This document shows, in pieces, positions 43,381-56,036 of a stretch of 64,000 bases of DNA. The position numbers and the translations under genes are program-made. Source of the stretch: an uncultured Acinetobacter sp. (GTDB lineage: Bacteria > Pseudomonadota > Gammaproteobacteria > Pseudomonadales > Moraxellaceae); contig CAJYTY010000022.1 of assembly GCA_913777945.1 (NCBI GenBank), forward strand, positions 124,001 to 188,000. Reading direction: 5' to 3'. Positions within the stretch are counted from its first letter, which is position 1, and the number at the start of each line of letters is the position of its first letter. The notes beneath the pieces were generated by a model. The model was not told where the DNA came from. It did not search any database and worked only from the letters and a program-made list of their open reading frames with translations.

Positions 43381-44103
43381 TCAACTCTGCCGCTGTGCAT
43401 TTAGAATCAGACGAGCAAGTTGTAAATCCTCTGAATAAGTAATTTTAATGTTATCAGAACGCCCTTGAACCACATCTACAGTTTCACCCATATATTCTAA
43501 TGCGCTTGCTTCATCTGTGATCGGAATTTGATTCATTAAAGCGTACTCAATACAACGCTTTAAAATACCCAGCTTTGCCATTTGTGGTGTTTGTGCCTGC
43601 CAGAGGAAACTCCGATCAACAGTTTTCTCAATTTTAGGCTGTTGTTGTACTCGTTTAAGCGTATCTCTGACAGGCGTTGCCAAAATGGCATGTACATCAT
43701 GCGCTGTACAATGTGTCATTAGTGCCTCTAGGTTGGGCAAGCTCACACATGGACGAGCAGCATCATGCACCAAAACATAGTCATCTTCTGAAGCAAAGCG
43801 CAAAAGATGATTCAGCGCATTTAATACTGAGTCGGCTCGTTCTTTCCCGCCCAAACAAAAATGTGCTTTATGGCGATTCTTTAAAGGAAGTGTCTGGGCA
43901 ATATTATCATCTTGACCAATCGCCAAAACATAACCATCGAGGGGTAAGCCATTTAATCGATCAACTGTATGTTCTAAAACAGTTTTATCATCAATCAACT
44001 GGTATTGTTTTAACTCGGTTTTAGAAAAACGCGACCCGCTTCCAGCAGCAGGAATAATTGCCCATAACTTAGTCTGGAATGTCGGGTGTTGGTGGGGTTT
44101 CAT
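43381..44103 (-). CDS. ispD: 2-C-methyl-D-erythritol 4-phosphate cytidylyltransferase
   Basis: 240 residues. The nucleotide-binding loop AIIPAAGSGSRFSKTELKQY is at about 15-34; VHDAARPCV and DEASALEYMG are conserved substrate residues. It converts MEP plus CTP to CDP-methylerythritol in the MEP pathway. The ATG at 44103 overlaps ftsB by 35 bp, and ftsB-ispD is the order known in many gammaproteobacteria, so the two are coupled. Confidence 0.94.
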   Translation of the reverse strand: MKPHQHPTFQTKLWAIIPAAGSGSRFSKTELKQYQLIDDKTVLEHTVDRLNGLPLDGYVLAIGQDDNIAQTLPLKNRHKAHFCLGGKERADSVLNALNHLLRFASEDDYVLVHDAARPCVSLPNLEALMTHCTAHDVHAILATPVRDTLKRVQQQPKIEKTVDRSFLWQAQTPQMAKLGILKRCIEYALMNQIPITDEASALEYMGETVDVVQGRSDNIKITYSEDLQLARLILNAQRQS

Positions 44104-44458
44104 TGGTTTGCATATCTACTTTAGCATTTGGATCGATATAAATCGGCTTGTACTGGGTACTAATCGTACTCATTTGAACAAAGGTTTCATGAGGCTTAAT
44201 TAAACCCAAATCGAGACGTGCATGTTCTTCAATCGCCTCTGTGCCATTTTTCAGATCATAGACTTCAGCAGCAAGAATTCGATTTCGCTCTTTTAATTCT
44301 TGATTGATTTCAGCTTGTTGAGCAATTTGCTGTGTTAAGGCTTGATGCGGAAAATAACCACCCTCACCCCACCAGAAACTGTACTGAAGACCTGCAACCA
44401 AAATGATGACAAGCCCCAATATAAGTTTGCTCGAAGTAGACTTAAAAACTTCTAACAT
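44069..44458 (-). CDS. ftsB: Cell division protein FtsB
   Basis: 129 residues from ATG 44458. A single membrane helix (SKLILGLVIILVAGLQYSFW, about 10-29) is followed by a periplasmic coiled coil (ALTQQIAQQAEINQELKERNRILAAEVYDLKNG) and the FtsB/DivIC signature EAIEEHARLDLGLIKPHETFVQ. The C-terminal tail is longer than in E. coli (about 103 residues). FtsB links FtsL and FtsQ in the divisome. It overlaps ispD. Further upstream in-frame starts exist but lie before the membrane helix and lack good sites. Confidence 0.9.
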   Translation of the reverse strand: MLEVFKSTSSKLILGLVIILVAGLQYSFWWGEGGYFPHQALTQQIAQQAEINQELKERNRILAAEVYDLKNGTEAIEEHARLDLGLIKPHETFVQMSTISTQYKPIYIDPNAKVDMQTNETPPTPDIPD

Positions 44459-44949
44459 AGTCTTGAGCACTTCAATTAAAACATCCTTTAATGTTTTGTA
44501 TGATATAACAATTTGAAACTTGGCATGCACAATTACGGCCAAATCTAAATAAAAAAATTAAAAGCCAATCATAACGTTATTGACCTTTTTGACGCGTCTC
44601 ATTTTGTCAAAGTTCATCTCAATTGAAAAGGGTCTATCGGGTATGATTTGAGTAATCTACTCAAAACTAAGGCAACTTTCTGCTATTAATTTTATGCTAT
44701 TTTTTACAATTCTTCTGGGTGCTTTAAATGTGATTCAGCCACTTTTCATTGCTCAATAGAGAAATATAGTCAGTTTTCACACTCTTTAAATTAGCAACTC
44801 ATTTCAAAAACCGTTGTGCAGTGTATGAATCACTAAATGCGAAAATATCACTCTAAAATAAAAAAAGGTGCTATTAAACATAGCACCTTTTATTGCCTGC
44901 AAATCTCTTCAATTCAAAACTGACGATGATTTGCAATTACATTCAAAGA
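44459..44949. other. Intergenic region between ftsB and eno
   Basis: 491 bp. It has the eno terminator (44861-44893) and an 8-bp inverted repeat at 44647-44665 (TTTGAGTA/TACTCAAA, 3-nt loop) of unknown function. The rest is AT rich; I see no gene. The usual eno-ftsB pairing is broken by this gap and the terminator. Confidence 0.55.
44861..44893 (-). terminator. Terminator of eno
   Basis: A 12-bp stem (AAAAGGTGCTAT/ATAGCACCTTTT, 5-nt loop) with T residues on the minus strand, 57 bp past the eno stop. Confidence 0.88.
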
Positions 44950-46275
<1,326 letters not shown>

Positions 46276-46284
46276 TCATTTGCA

Positions 46285-47142
<858 letters not shown>

Positions 47143-47169
47143 TTAAACAGTCCTAGTTTATGCGTCGTA

Positions 47170-48873
<1,704 letters not shown>

Positions 48874-48992
48874 CTATAAAGCAAAGTCATTCAGCATCAA
48901 ATGTTAGAACAATAAACAATTGGCTATTCTAGCAGCATTTTTATCGGAAAATTAGACTTTGTAACGAGGATTTTCATAGCGATTTTTATTGT

Positions 48993-48998
48993 TATAAT
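48993..48998 (+). promoter_or_regulatory. Candidate -10 box for the lipoprotein gene at 49034
   Basis: A perfect TATAAT sits 35 bp before the start codon; transcription would begin near 49005. The -35 region (TTTTCA, 16 bp upstream) is poor. Confidence 0.4.
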
Positions 48999-49033
48999 AG
49001 GCGCACCTATTTCTAGATTTAATTTGTACACAC

Positions 49034-49459
49034 ATGAATAAAAAATTCTTAATTTGTGGATTGATTGCTGCTGGCTTATTTTTAACGGCTTGTTCAAAAA
49101 AAGAACAACCGAAAGATGAAAATCAGTCTCAAATGGAAACAAGCACTCAGGAGCAGCAACCAACTGAGCTTAAACCGCTTCAAGAGGCACAAAACCAACA
49201 GTCGACCACAGAACAGACCGTCGTAATTGAGCGTATGGAAACACCAAATACCACAACAGAGATTCGTCGTGAGCAGCACCATGCCGCAAAACCTGTTGAA
49301 ACGCCAGTGAAAGAAGAACCAAAAGCCGAACCGAAAACGGAAGTTTCAACGGCGAATACGGAAGAACAGCCAGCTCGTTCAACCACCAAACAAAACCGTA
49401 GTGAAGATGATGCCGTGGCGGATGCGATTGCAGCAGCAACACCTGCCCTTAAAAACTAA
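49034..49459 (+). CDS. Predicted lipoprotein with low-complexity body
   Basis: 141 residues. A signal peptide with lipobox LTAC (cysteine at residue 20) predicts a lipoprotein. The rest is rich in Glu, Gln, Thr, Pro and Lys, with no recognised fold: QMETSTQEQQPTELKPLQ, EEPKAEPKTEVSTANTEEQPA. Such sequences look disordered and may span the periplasm. It stands alone between pyrG (divergent) and a terminator. It is not tied to a function. Confidence 0.75.
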   Translation: MNKKFLICGLIAAGLFLTACSKKEQPKDENQSQMETSTQEQQPTELKPLQEAQNQQSTTEQTVVIERMETPNTTTEIRREQHHAAKPVETPVKEEPKAEPKTEVSTANTEEQPARSTTKQNRSEDDAVADAIAAATPALKN

Positions 49460-49482
49460 TTGCGTTTTGCGCAGTAAAAGAT

Positions 49483-49514
49483 GCCCGTTAAGGATTACTT
49501 GCGGGCTTTTTTTT
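49483..49514 (+). terminator. Terminator of the lipoprotein gene
   Basis: GCCCG and CGGGC, extended inside by AAG/CTT, precede a run of eight T. Confidence 0.85.
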
Positions 49515-49675
49515 GGATGTATATAACAAAACTTAGTGTTGGTAATTCGTGTTTAATTTGTTGATTATATGAAATTTTATCTCTAAAAAACTTCTAAATA
49601 GGCTTTATCTTTTAGACAGTATGTTAAGCTAAAAACGTAATTTAAGTTTTAAAAAGAGTAATAAAGGAGAATAAC

Positions 49676-50119
49676 ATGAGCTACCAACACATTCTTGTTC
49701 CCGTTGATGATTCGGAACTTTCAGAAATTGCTACCCGGCATGCACTTTTTATTGCTCAAGCTTTTGGCAGTCGAGTTACAGTCATGAGTGTTGTGGCAGT
49801 CGATCCATTTGTTGGTGTCGATTTTTATAAGGTAGCCCCCGCTATTACCAATCACTTTATGGATGCCGAAGCACATGCTCAAAAGCATCTTGAGCAGATT
49901 CAGCAACAGTTTCTCGCACATCAAATCGACACGGACGTTAAAATCATTCGTGAAGAACCAACTGCGACTGGCATTTTGAATATTGCCGATGAAGTAAATG
50001 CCGATTTGATTATTATGGGTTCTCACGGCCGATCAGGGCTGAAAAAATTTGTTTTAGGTAGTGTCGCACAAAAAGTTGCCAGTGAAAGTGTGGTCCCTGT
50101 GATGATCGTAAAAAAATAA
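49676..50119 (+). CDS. Universal stress protein (UspA family)
   Basis: 147 residues, preceded by AAAGGAG 7 nt upstream. The N-terminal YQHILVPVDDSELSEIATRHAL and C-terminal ATP motif IIMGSHGRSGLKKFVLGSVA (G-x2-G-x9-G-S) mark an ATP-binding Usp. It is probably a dimeric cytosolic protein induced by starvation, oxidants or growth arrest. In Acinetobacter a UspA homologue helps against hydrogen peroxide and low pH (established in the genus). It is single and ends at a terminator shared with the convergent gene. Confidence 0.92.
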   Translation: MSYQHILVPVDDSELSEIATRHALFIAQAFGSRVTVMSVVAVDPFVGVDFYKVAPAITNHFMDAEAHAQKHLEQIQQQFLAHQIDTDVKIIREEPTATGILNIADEVNADLIIMGSHGRSGLKKFVLGSVAQKVASESVVPVMIVKK

Positions 50120-50136
50120 TTTTTTTTTCAAACTTA

Positions 50137-50166
50137 TAAAAGCGCTGATCAATTCAGGGCTTTTTC
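50137..50166. terminator. Terminator between usp and the small MazG-like gene
   Basis: AAAGC-x-CTG and CAG-x-GCTTT form a 9-bp stem with a mismatch and 7-nt loop, T runs on the plus side. It overlaps the stop of the convergent gene by 2 bp. Confidence 0.65.
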
Positions 50167-50503
50167 ATTTTTGTTGTTTTAATTCGGCATCGTGCCATTG
50201 TTGAAATGGCACGTGTAAAGTGACCATACCTGAACCAATCGCATGATTTAAATCTTTATTGATTTTGACCTGAGATTTATTCATTTGCATTACATCTGGG
50301 CGATAATCCAGATTGTATGATTCATTCAACAACAAAAGGATGGCATTTAAGTGATTCAACCTGCTATGTAAGCATGCTTTATTACGCTCTCCTTGTTCAG
50401 GATTGGCGTTGAGCAAACCCAATTGTGCGCTATCTGATGCAATCTTTCCAATTTGATGACATTCCTCAGAAAGTTTTAACAGCAAAAACTGTAGATGATT
50501 CAT
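50165..50503 (-). CDS. Small protein resembling phage MazG-like/nucleotide-pyrophosphohydrolase-like proteins
   Basis: 112 residues, preceded by GGAGG 5 nt from ATG 50503. The opening MNHLQFLLLKLSEECHQIGKIAS and the later ERNKACLHSRLNHLNAILLLLNE resemble the short E-x-x-E helical repeats of MazG-like all-alpha pyrophosphohydrolases seen in phages and prophages, but the metal-binding E-E-x-x-E pairs are incomplete (SEEC is present, the second set is not clear). No phage gene is near. Function is a guess; the ribosome-binding site and single-gene layout support a real gene. Confidence 0.5.
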   Translation of the reverse strand: MNHLQFLLLKLSEECHQIGKIASDSAQLGLLNANPEQGERNKACLHSRLNHLNAILLLLNESYNLDYRPDVMQMNKSQVKINKDLNHAIGSGMVTLHVPFQQWHDAELKQQK

Positions 50504-50923
50504 CTGACCTCCAAAAAATTAATCACTAAGATAATTGTTGAAAGTGCATCCTATCGATAACAGCGCTGCGTCCTAGCTTATGTAACCTGTCACAGTAAAA
50601 TTGAATATTCCTTTGGCAATGTTGCTATGCCTAATGGCGAAAAATTCATTTCAAAATGGCATATGCTTATAAGTCAAACAAGAAAGTAGTTGAGTCAATT
50701 GGTTATTCAATATAAACAACTCTGTCTAATCACTGTCAAATTATTAAATATAATGAAACATTTATTCTGAAACCAAGCATAGATGCGTAAAATATATCTA
50801 TCTCTTTCTATCGACTATTCGAGTGAATAATTCAGGTCGATAGATTATAAACACCATGCAATCTTATATTTCAAAGATTGCATGACTATTTAATTATTTC
50901 TAAAACATTAAAAATAGATCAAA
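50504..50923. other. Intergenic region between the MazG-like and DUF333 genes
   Basis: 420 bp, AT rich. A perfect 11-bp inverted repeat with an 8-nt loop (CATGCAATCTT/AAGATTGCATG, 50855-50884) may be the terminator of the upstream-oriented DUF333 gene, but it lacks a T run. Nothing else is recognised. Confidence 0.5.
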
Positions 50924-51358
50924 TCAACCACAACTGACTTTTACAATTTTTTTGGTTGAAGGATCGGTAGTCACAGTGACACGATTTTCACGATAATCCA
51001 TGGTCACTGGCTGCCCGGGTGCTATATTGCGCACAATTTGTGCACGTGATACCTGTTTAATCTGTTCATCAGTCAAACCCGACTGTCCAACAAGCTTTTG
51101 GGCTTCATCTGGCATACAATTTTTTTGTTGAGAACGAAATAATGCCCACTCCTCAACGACTTGTCCATTTGGCAAGTGGCAATAACCCGTTTGCCCTTCT
51201 GGTCCATTGCGAATTTCCAGCTTTCCTTTTTGCTCAACACAATACTGGCTGGCCGGATTAGGCATACCGATTTTTGGCATTTTTTCACCTGAATGCGGAT
51301 AAGACGAACATGCTGCTAATGGCAGCAGTAAAGCAGCCCATAAAATATTCTTTTTCAT
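50924..51358 (-). CDS. Lipoprotein with DUF333 and I78 inhibitor-like domains
   Basis: 144 residues. The signal peptide with lipobox LAAC (cysteine at 17) predicts a lipoprotein. Residues 32-80 show the DUF333 pattern NPASQYCVEQKGKLEIRN...GYCHLPNGQVVEEWALFR. Residues about 88-144 match the I78 peptidase inhibitor-like pattern: LVGQSGLTDEQIKQVSRAQIVRNI, GQPVTMDYRENRVTVTTD, and a final CG. The pairing of the two domains gives a periplasmic envelope protein that might inhibit serine proteases (family knowledge). It is monocistronic. Confidence 0.8.
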   Translation of the reverse strand: MKKNILWAALLLPLAACSSYPHSGEKMPKIGMPNPASQYCVEQKGKLEIRNGPEGQTGYCHLPNGQVVEEWALFRSQQKNCMPDEAQKLVGQSGLTDEQIKQVSRAQIVRNIAPGQPVTMDYRENRVTVTTDPSTKKIVKVSCG

Positions 51359-51419
51359 TGAATAATATCCTTTTGAATAAAAGTCGTTGTTGTTTATGAA
51401 AATCCAGCTTTCAAATTAC

Positions 51420-51450
51420 AACGGGACCTCACAAGAATGGAAGTCCCGTT
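51420..51450 (-). terminator. Hairpin downstream of pepN
   Basis: AACGGGAC and GTCCCGTT form an 8-bp stem with a 15-nt loop, 26 bp past the pepN stop. The T run is weak on both strands, so the terminator role is probable rather than certain. Confidence 0.5.
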
Positions 51451-51476
51451 TATCATTTCACTGACAACTGATACGA

Positions 51477-54083
51477 TCAAACACTCAAAATACTATTGAG
51501 TGTCTCTTTTACGTTCTTGGATTTAACTTTAGGTTGCAGTGCTTGAAGTGCTTCTTTTACACGCGTTTTATGCGGCTCGGCCAAGGTGTACCAGCGAGAT
51601 AATACTTGTAAGAGGCGTGAGCCTAAAATCGGATTTTTTTCGTCAAGATACTGAGCCAAATCGATATAGTGCTCTACCCCATAACTCCATGCATTGACAG
51701 GATTATTACTCAAACCACCACTCACCGAGCGTACACGGTTTGGTGTTCCCAAATCATAATCAGGATGCTGAGTAAGTGTACGAATGGTCTCTGCTGTAGC
51801 ATTAGGATTCGCCGCCTGAATCATAAACCACTGATCAAGCGATAGCGCCTCATCCTTATAACGGTTGTAGAAGTCATCAAGTGCCTGCTTTGCCTGAGGC
51901 GCATCATTCCAGACCAGTACGCGTAACGCACCTAAACGCTCTGACATGTTGCCAGTTGTTTGATACTGGGTATAAGCGAGCTCGAACACCTCATCGTCAC
52001 CTTGGCGCGCCATCATGCTGAGCATGATATTTTTAAGCGCACGCTCTCCCATTGCTTGAGAGAAATCGTGTTGTAGTGCTGGATTCAACGCTAAATAGGT
52101 TTCTTTCCAGAACCCATTTAATGCACGTGCTAGAGTTTCTAAAACAGAATTACGCTTTTCCTGCACTTGCTCAGGCTGATAATCGTGATCGATACGACTT
52201 CCCAAATAACCCTCTGTTGGAACATCAAAAAGTCGTGATGCCAATAATGGATCCTGACGTACTAGCGTAGGTAACGTTTTTTGAATGGCGTCGATATAAG
52301 GCTCAACCGAGTGTTCCTGCAATAAAATGCGCTCAAGTAAGGTTTGACTCGCCTGCCACTGATTAAATCCATTGGTTTCGTGCTGAATTAAAAATGCCAG
52401 CTCTTCATCGGTATAATTAAAGACCAGATTCACCGGTGCAGAAAAGTTACGTAGTAACGAAACGACAGGCGGCTGATCGACACCTGAAAACTCAATACTT
52501 GCGTGATCTTGATCAAATAAATACACACCGTCTTTCACCTGATTTTCAAACAAATCTGGACTATTTAAGGTGTATTGTTCACCTGTTTGCGGGTTAAACA
52601 GCGCCAAAGCAACAGGAATAGGCACGGCCTTTAAATTTGGATATTTAGGATGCGCTTTAAGACTTTGCTTAAAGTTTAAACGATAGGTGCGCTGATCGGG
52701 GTGATATTCGCTCTCAACTTCGAGCTTTGGTGTTCCCGGCTGGTTGTACCAGATCAAAAAGGCGGATAAATCGACACCCGATCCAGCTGAAAGTGCATCA
52801 ATCCAGTCTTCAACCGTAACTGCTTGACCATCGAAGCGCTTAAAATACTCATCGGTGCCTTGGCGGAACTTTTCTTTGCCAAGAAGTGTCGCCATCATTC
52901 GGTTAATTTCGGCACCTTTTTCATACACCGTAGCGGTGTAAAAGTTATTAATTTCCACAAAATGATCTGGACGTGGTGGATGCGAAAGCGGACCAGCATC
53001 TTCTGGAAATTGATGCGCTTTGAGTACCGCGACATCGTCAATGCGTTGTACCGCAGCAGATTGAAGGTCTTCAGAAAATGACTGATCTCTAAAAACGGTT
53101 AAACCTTCTTTTAGACACAATTGGAACCAGTCACGACAAGTAATACGGTTTCCAGTCCAGTTATGAAAGTATTCGTGTGCAATCACGGACTGTACACGCA
53201 TAATCGCGGCATCGGTGGTGTATTCTTCATCGGCCAGCACACAAGAGGTATTAAAAATATTTAAGCCTTTGTTTTCCATAGCCCCCATGTTGAACTGGCT
53301 GACCGCTACAATCATATAATTGTCTAAGTCGTATGGACGGCCATAGTGCTCTTCATCCCAACGCATAGAATGCTTGAGTGCCTCCATGGCAATTTTGCAT
53401 TTTGGAATATCTTTTTCGATGGCATATATTTCAAGTGCAACATCGCGGCCTTCGGAAGTCGTATATCGATCCTTCAGTACAGCCAAATCACCAATCACAC
53501 AGGCAAATAAATAACTTGGTTTTTTAGTTGGATCTTGCCAGATGGCAAAATGACGGTCTTCACCCACGGTACCTGTTTCAAGCAAGTTACCGTTAGCCAG
53601 TAATACAGGATATTTTTTATCGGCTTCAACACGTGTAGTGAATACTGACAATACATCTGGACGGTCAGGATAAAAGGTAATTTTGCGGAAACCTTCTGGT
53701 TCATTTTGCGTGACAAACAAATCGCCGGCTTTGTACAGACCTTCTAGCTGGGTATTACTTTCTGGATGAATCACCACTTGGGTTTCAAGTGTGAGTTGAT
53801 CTGGTGCATTGGTAATCACCAATTGCTCATCATCTAGCGTGTAATCTTCACTGTTAAGCGGCTCGCCATTTAATTTGATCGATTTCAGTTCAAGATCACG
53901 TCCCAACAGCACTAAATCACCTACACTGTTTCGTTTCATTACCAGTGTAGAGAACACGTGCGTATGATCATCGTGTACCTGAATATCAAGGTTGATCGAA
54001 TCGACCAAGAAAGATGGCTGTTGATAATCTTTAAGATAAACCGTTTGATCTGCCGAAATATGAGGGTTTGCCGCAATATTCAT
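51477..54083 (-). CDS. pepN: Aminopeptidase N (M1 family metallopeptidase)
   Basis: 868 residues from ATG 54083 with AGGAAAA 3 nt upstream; length matches E. coli PepN (870). The substrate-binding GAMENKGLNIF and zinc-binding HEYFHNWTGNRIT with downstream glutamate (LKEGLTVFRDQ) are all present near residues 255-320. C-terminal helical domain with ALNPALQHDFSQAMGERALKNIML. It removes N-terminal amino acids from peptides in the cytoplasm. It is transcribed alone. Confidence 0.96.
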   Translation of the reverse strand: MNIAANPHISADQTVYLKDYQQPSFLVDSINLDIQVHDDHTHVFSTLVMKRNSVGDLVLLGRDLELKSIKLNGEPLNSEDYTLDDEQLVITNAPDQLTLETQVVIHPESNTQLEGLYKAGDLFVTQNEPEGFRKITFYPDRPDVLSVFTTRVEADKKYPVLLANGNLLETGTVGEDRHFAIWQDPTKKPSYLFACVIGDLAVLKDRYTTSEGRDVALEIYAIEKDIPKCKIAMEALKHSMRWDEEHYGRPYDLDNYMIVAVSQFNMGAMENKGLNIFNTSCVLADEEYTTDAAIMRVQSVIAHEYFHNWTGNRITCRDWFQLCLKEGLTVFRDQSFSEDLQSAAVQRIDDVAVLKAHQFPEDAGPLSHPPRPDHFVEINNFYTATVYEKGAEINRMMATLLGKEKFRQGTDEYFKRFDGQAVTVEDWIDALSAGSGVDLSAFLIWYNQPGTPKLEVESEYHPDQRTYRLNFKQSLKAHPKYPNLKAVPIPVALALFNPQTGEQYTLNSPDLFENQVKDGVYLFDQDHASIEFSGVDQPPVVSLLRNFSAPVNLVFNYTDEELAFLIQHETNGFNQWQASQTLLERILLQEHSVEPYIDAIQKTLPTLVRQDPLLASRLFDVPTEGYLGSRIDHDYQPEQVQEKRNSVLETLARALNGFWKETYLALNPALQHDFSQAMGERALKNIMLSMMARQGDDEVFELAYTQYQTTGNMSERLGALRVLVWNDAPQAKQALDDFYNRYKDEALSLDQWFMIQAANPNATAETIRTLTQHPDYDLGTPNRVRSVSGGLSNNPVNAWSYGVEHYIDLAQYLDEKNPILGSRLLQVLSRWYTLAEPHKTRVKEALQALQPKVKSKNVKETLNSILSV

Positions 54084-54439
54084 ATATTTTCCTATTTTGC
54101 CCTTATGCATGGCATCAGTCATTATTGTGTATGCATTTGATCATACGCCAACTTAATCAATGTGTCTGCGAAGTTTCAATTTAAAATTAAGATGCGTCTT
54201 ATCGAATTATTTTTCAATTGTAAGTACGTACAAATGTTCAAAAAACGTTTTGTTTGGCTTGAGTTTTTTAGCTCTTTCTTTTGCTTTGTTTAATTTTGGC
54301 TGAAAGTAAGACAATCTATTTCATTGTAACGCCGACTTACATTTTTAAGTTTCGATTACATTTTGTGCACGTTTTTTGCTTGTATTAGCAAGACCAAGTT
54401 GGCCAATATAAAATACATAATGTCGAAGAGGTGATCGAT
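54084..54439. other. Intergenic region upstream of pepN and the small gene at 54440
   Basis: 356 bp between two divergent genes. T-rich toward the middle. A weak promoter-like pair for the plus strand is TTAGCA, 16-bp spacer, TATAAA near 54386-54413. No other feature is seen. Confidence 0.4.
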
Positions 54440-54697
54440 ATGGAACTCACACAACACTTACATCGCGTTGAAAATATCAAAGCCATTCATGATTTGCACA
54501 GTGCTGGCGTTTGTCCCAATGTTATTGCGGTGTTCATGACCGCAGAAGGAATTGAAATTACCGCACAAGATGTCACAGCCATTGTGAATACTTACGATGC
54601 TTTGGGCAAAGAAAAAGCACCTTCGCGCAAGGTCAAAGCCCTTATTGCAGCCAAAAAACGTGGCCAACACGACGAATCTTTGCCCTGCCCTGTTTAA
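54440..54697 (+). CDS. Small uncharacterised protein
   Basis: 85 residues from ATG 54440, which has GAGGTGAT 5 nt upstream. The N-terminal half (LHRVENIKAIHDLHSAGVCPNVIAVFMTAEGIEITAQDVTAIVNTYDALG) is likely helical, and residues 62-80 are basic (SRKVKALIAAKKRGQHDE). The pattern is helix-turn-helix-like but no definite DNA-binding motif is seen. It ends at a strong terminator, so it forms its own unit. I do not recognise a family. Confidence 0.65.
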   Translation: MELTQHLHRVENIKAIHDLHSAGVCPNVIAVFMTAEGIEITAQDVTAIVNTYDALGKEKAPSRKVKALIAAKKRGQHDESLPCPV

Positions 54698-54712
54698 AAT
54701 TATATAAAGTAG

Positions 54713-54744
54713 AAGGCTCAAAGATTTAACTTTGAGCCTTTTTT
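54713..54744 (+). terminator. Terminator of the small gene at 54440
   Basis: A perfect 11-bp stem (AAGGCTCAAAG/CTTTGAGCCTT) with a 6-nt loop and a T run. Confidence 0.92.
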
Positions 54745-54797
54745 ATGTGTTCTATTTATAGAGAGCTTTGATCTGATCATTTGATTTTGAAATCTGG

Positions 54798-56012
54798 ATG
54801 TCGCAATTTGAACAGACGCGATATAATTCAACTCTCGTTCTTTACCTGAGTGTTATTTTGAATATTCTGCAAAAACAACTTGATGAAAGTAGTCAGTGCC
54901 CACTGTGCCAAGCCGCTATGTTTTGGGTTGAGGCAGAAGAGTATGAGCAGGATGTTCAATTTCAAGAATGCAGCCATTGTCAGCATCGTGTATTTCAAGA
55001 TCATAAGCGTGTGTGCCATTGCATAAGCTGTACCGAACAACGCAAAAAAATGATTAAACAAGCTCGTCAGCAAGAGCAGAAAAAAAACCAGATTAAAGAT
55101 GACAAAGTGTTCAATCTTGAAGACTTGAGCTTGATGCATAAACTGTTTTTGTTGGCTTTACTAGATGATCATGTGCATGAAAATATTCCGCACGATGAAT
55201 TTGTACATTGGCATGCCATTAAGTACCACAGCATCAGCCCACATTATCTTTTCAACAATGCATTGTATAAAGAGCTCCTGCATTTGGGTATTTTGGTTAT
55301 TCCTGAGCATCTTGATGAACAACAACAGATTGCTTATTTGAGGGTTCGACTCGATGGCTACTCCGACCCTAGCTTGTTTAGTATCGTACAACAGCTCAGA
55401 CATTGGTTTTATGAAAATCTAAGTATGGGAATTCCTTACAAAACGACAGAAGACGTCAAAAACGTGTTGTTTGAATTGTTGTATCAAGAAATTGTGCAAT
55501 TTATGCAAATGTACTGTCGAACATGGAATATACAAATTGCAGGCAACCGTCATTTCCAGCAATTTTGTTATAAACTTCTTGATGGTTTGGCAGTGGGCCA
55601 GATTTACTATCTGATCCAGACGGCATTAGAGTATTTGTATACCCAAAAAGCGCTTCAGCCACGTAATGAAAGCTTCATCAATACGAATTTACTAAAAAAA
55701 ACGCTAGAACAATATCGAGAGCGTGCCATTACAGAACGATGGGAAACCTCAACTTTACCTCGACCCATGAATTTACCTTTAAGTAAAATGAGTCAGATAT
55801 TTTTGTATCGGTTTTTATCTTATGATGAACGCATCTTTATACAACCGATATGGAAAGCATGGCGCAAGATTGAGCCGCGCCTTAACTTTTTTTCTTTAAA
55901 ACGGTGTATGAATTGTGGTTCAAACGACCTTGAGGTCGATTATGATGCGACAGATTATGTGTCGTTAATTTGCCGAAACTGCAAACATCAAGATCATTAT
56001 TTTACCAAGTAA
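54798..56012 (+). CDS. Uncharacterised protein with N- and C-terminal zinc-ribbon motifs
   Basis: 404 residues. Cysteine pairs at the N-terminus (CPLC at 34-37, CSHC at 58-61, CHCISC at 73-78) and near the end (CMNC at 373-376, CRNC at 392-395) suggest two zinc ribbons flanking a helical middle region. Residues 84-102 are highly basic and glutamine-rich (KMIKQARQQEQKKNQIKDDK). There is no catalytic motif I recognise. The layout could be an RNA- or DNA-binding regulator, but this is inference. The start ATG 54798 has no strong ribosome-binding site. thiM follows 24 bp after the stop, so they may share a transcript. Confidence 0.7.
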   Translation: MSQFEQTRYNSTLVLYLSVILNILQKQLDESSQCPLCQAAMFWVEAEEYEQDVQFQECSHCQHRVFQDHKRVCHCISCTEQRKKMIKQARQQEQKKNQIKDDKVFNLEDLSLMHKLFLLALLDDHVHENIPHDEFVHWHAIKYHSISPHYLFNNALYKELLHLGILVIPEHLDEQQQIAYLRVRLDGYSDPSLFSIVQQLRHWFYENLSMGIPYKTTEDVKNVLFELLYQEIVQFMQMYCRTWNIQIAGNRHFQQFCYKLLDGLAVGQIYYLIQTALEYLYTQKALQPRNESFINTNLLKKTLEQYRERAITERWETSTLPRPMNLPLSKMSQIFLYRFLSYDERIFIQPIWKAWRKIEPRLNFFSLKRCMNCGSNDLEVDYDATDYVSLICRNCKHQDHYFTK

Positions 56013-56036
56013 GCTTTTTCTTTTTAGGGGTCAGCC

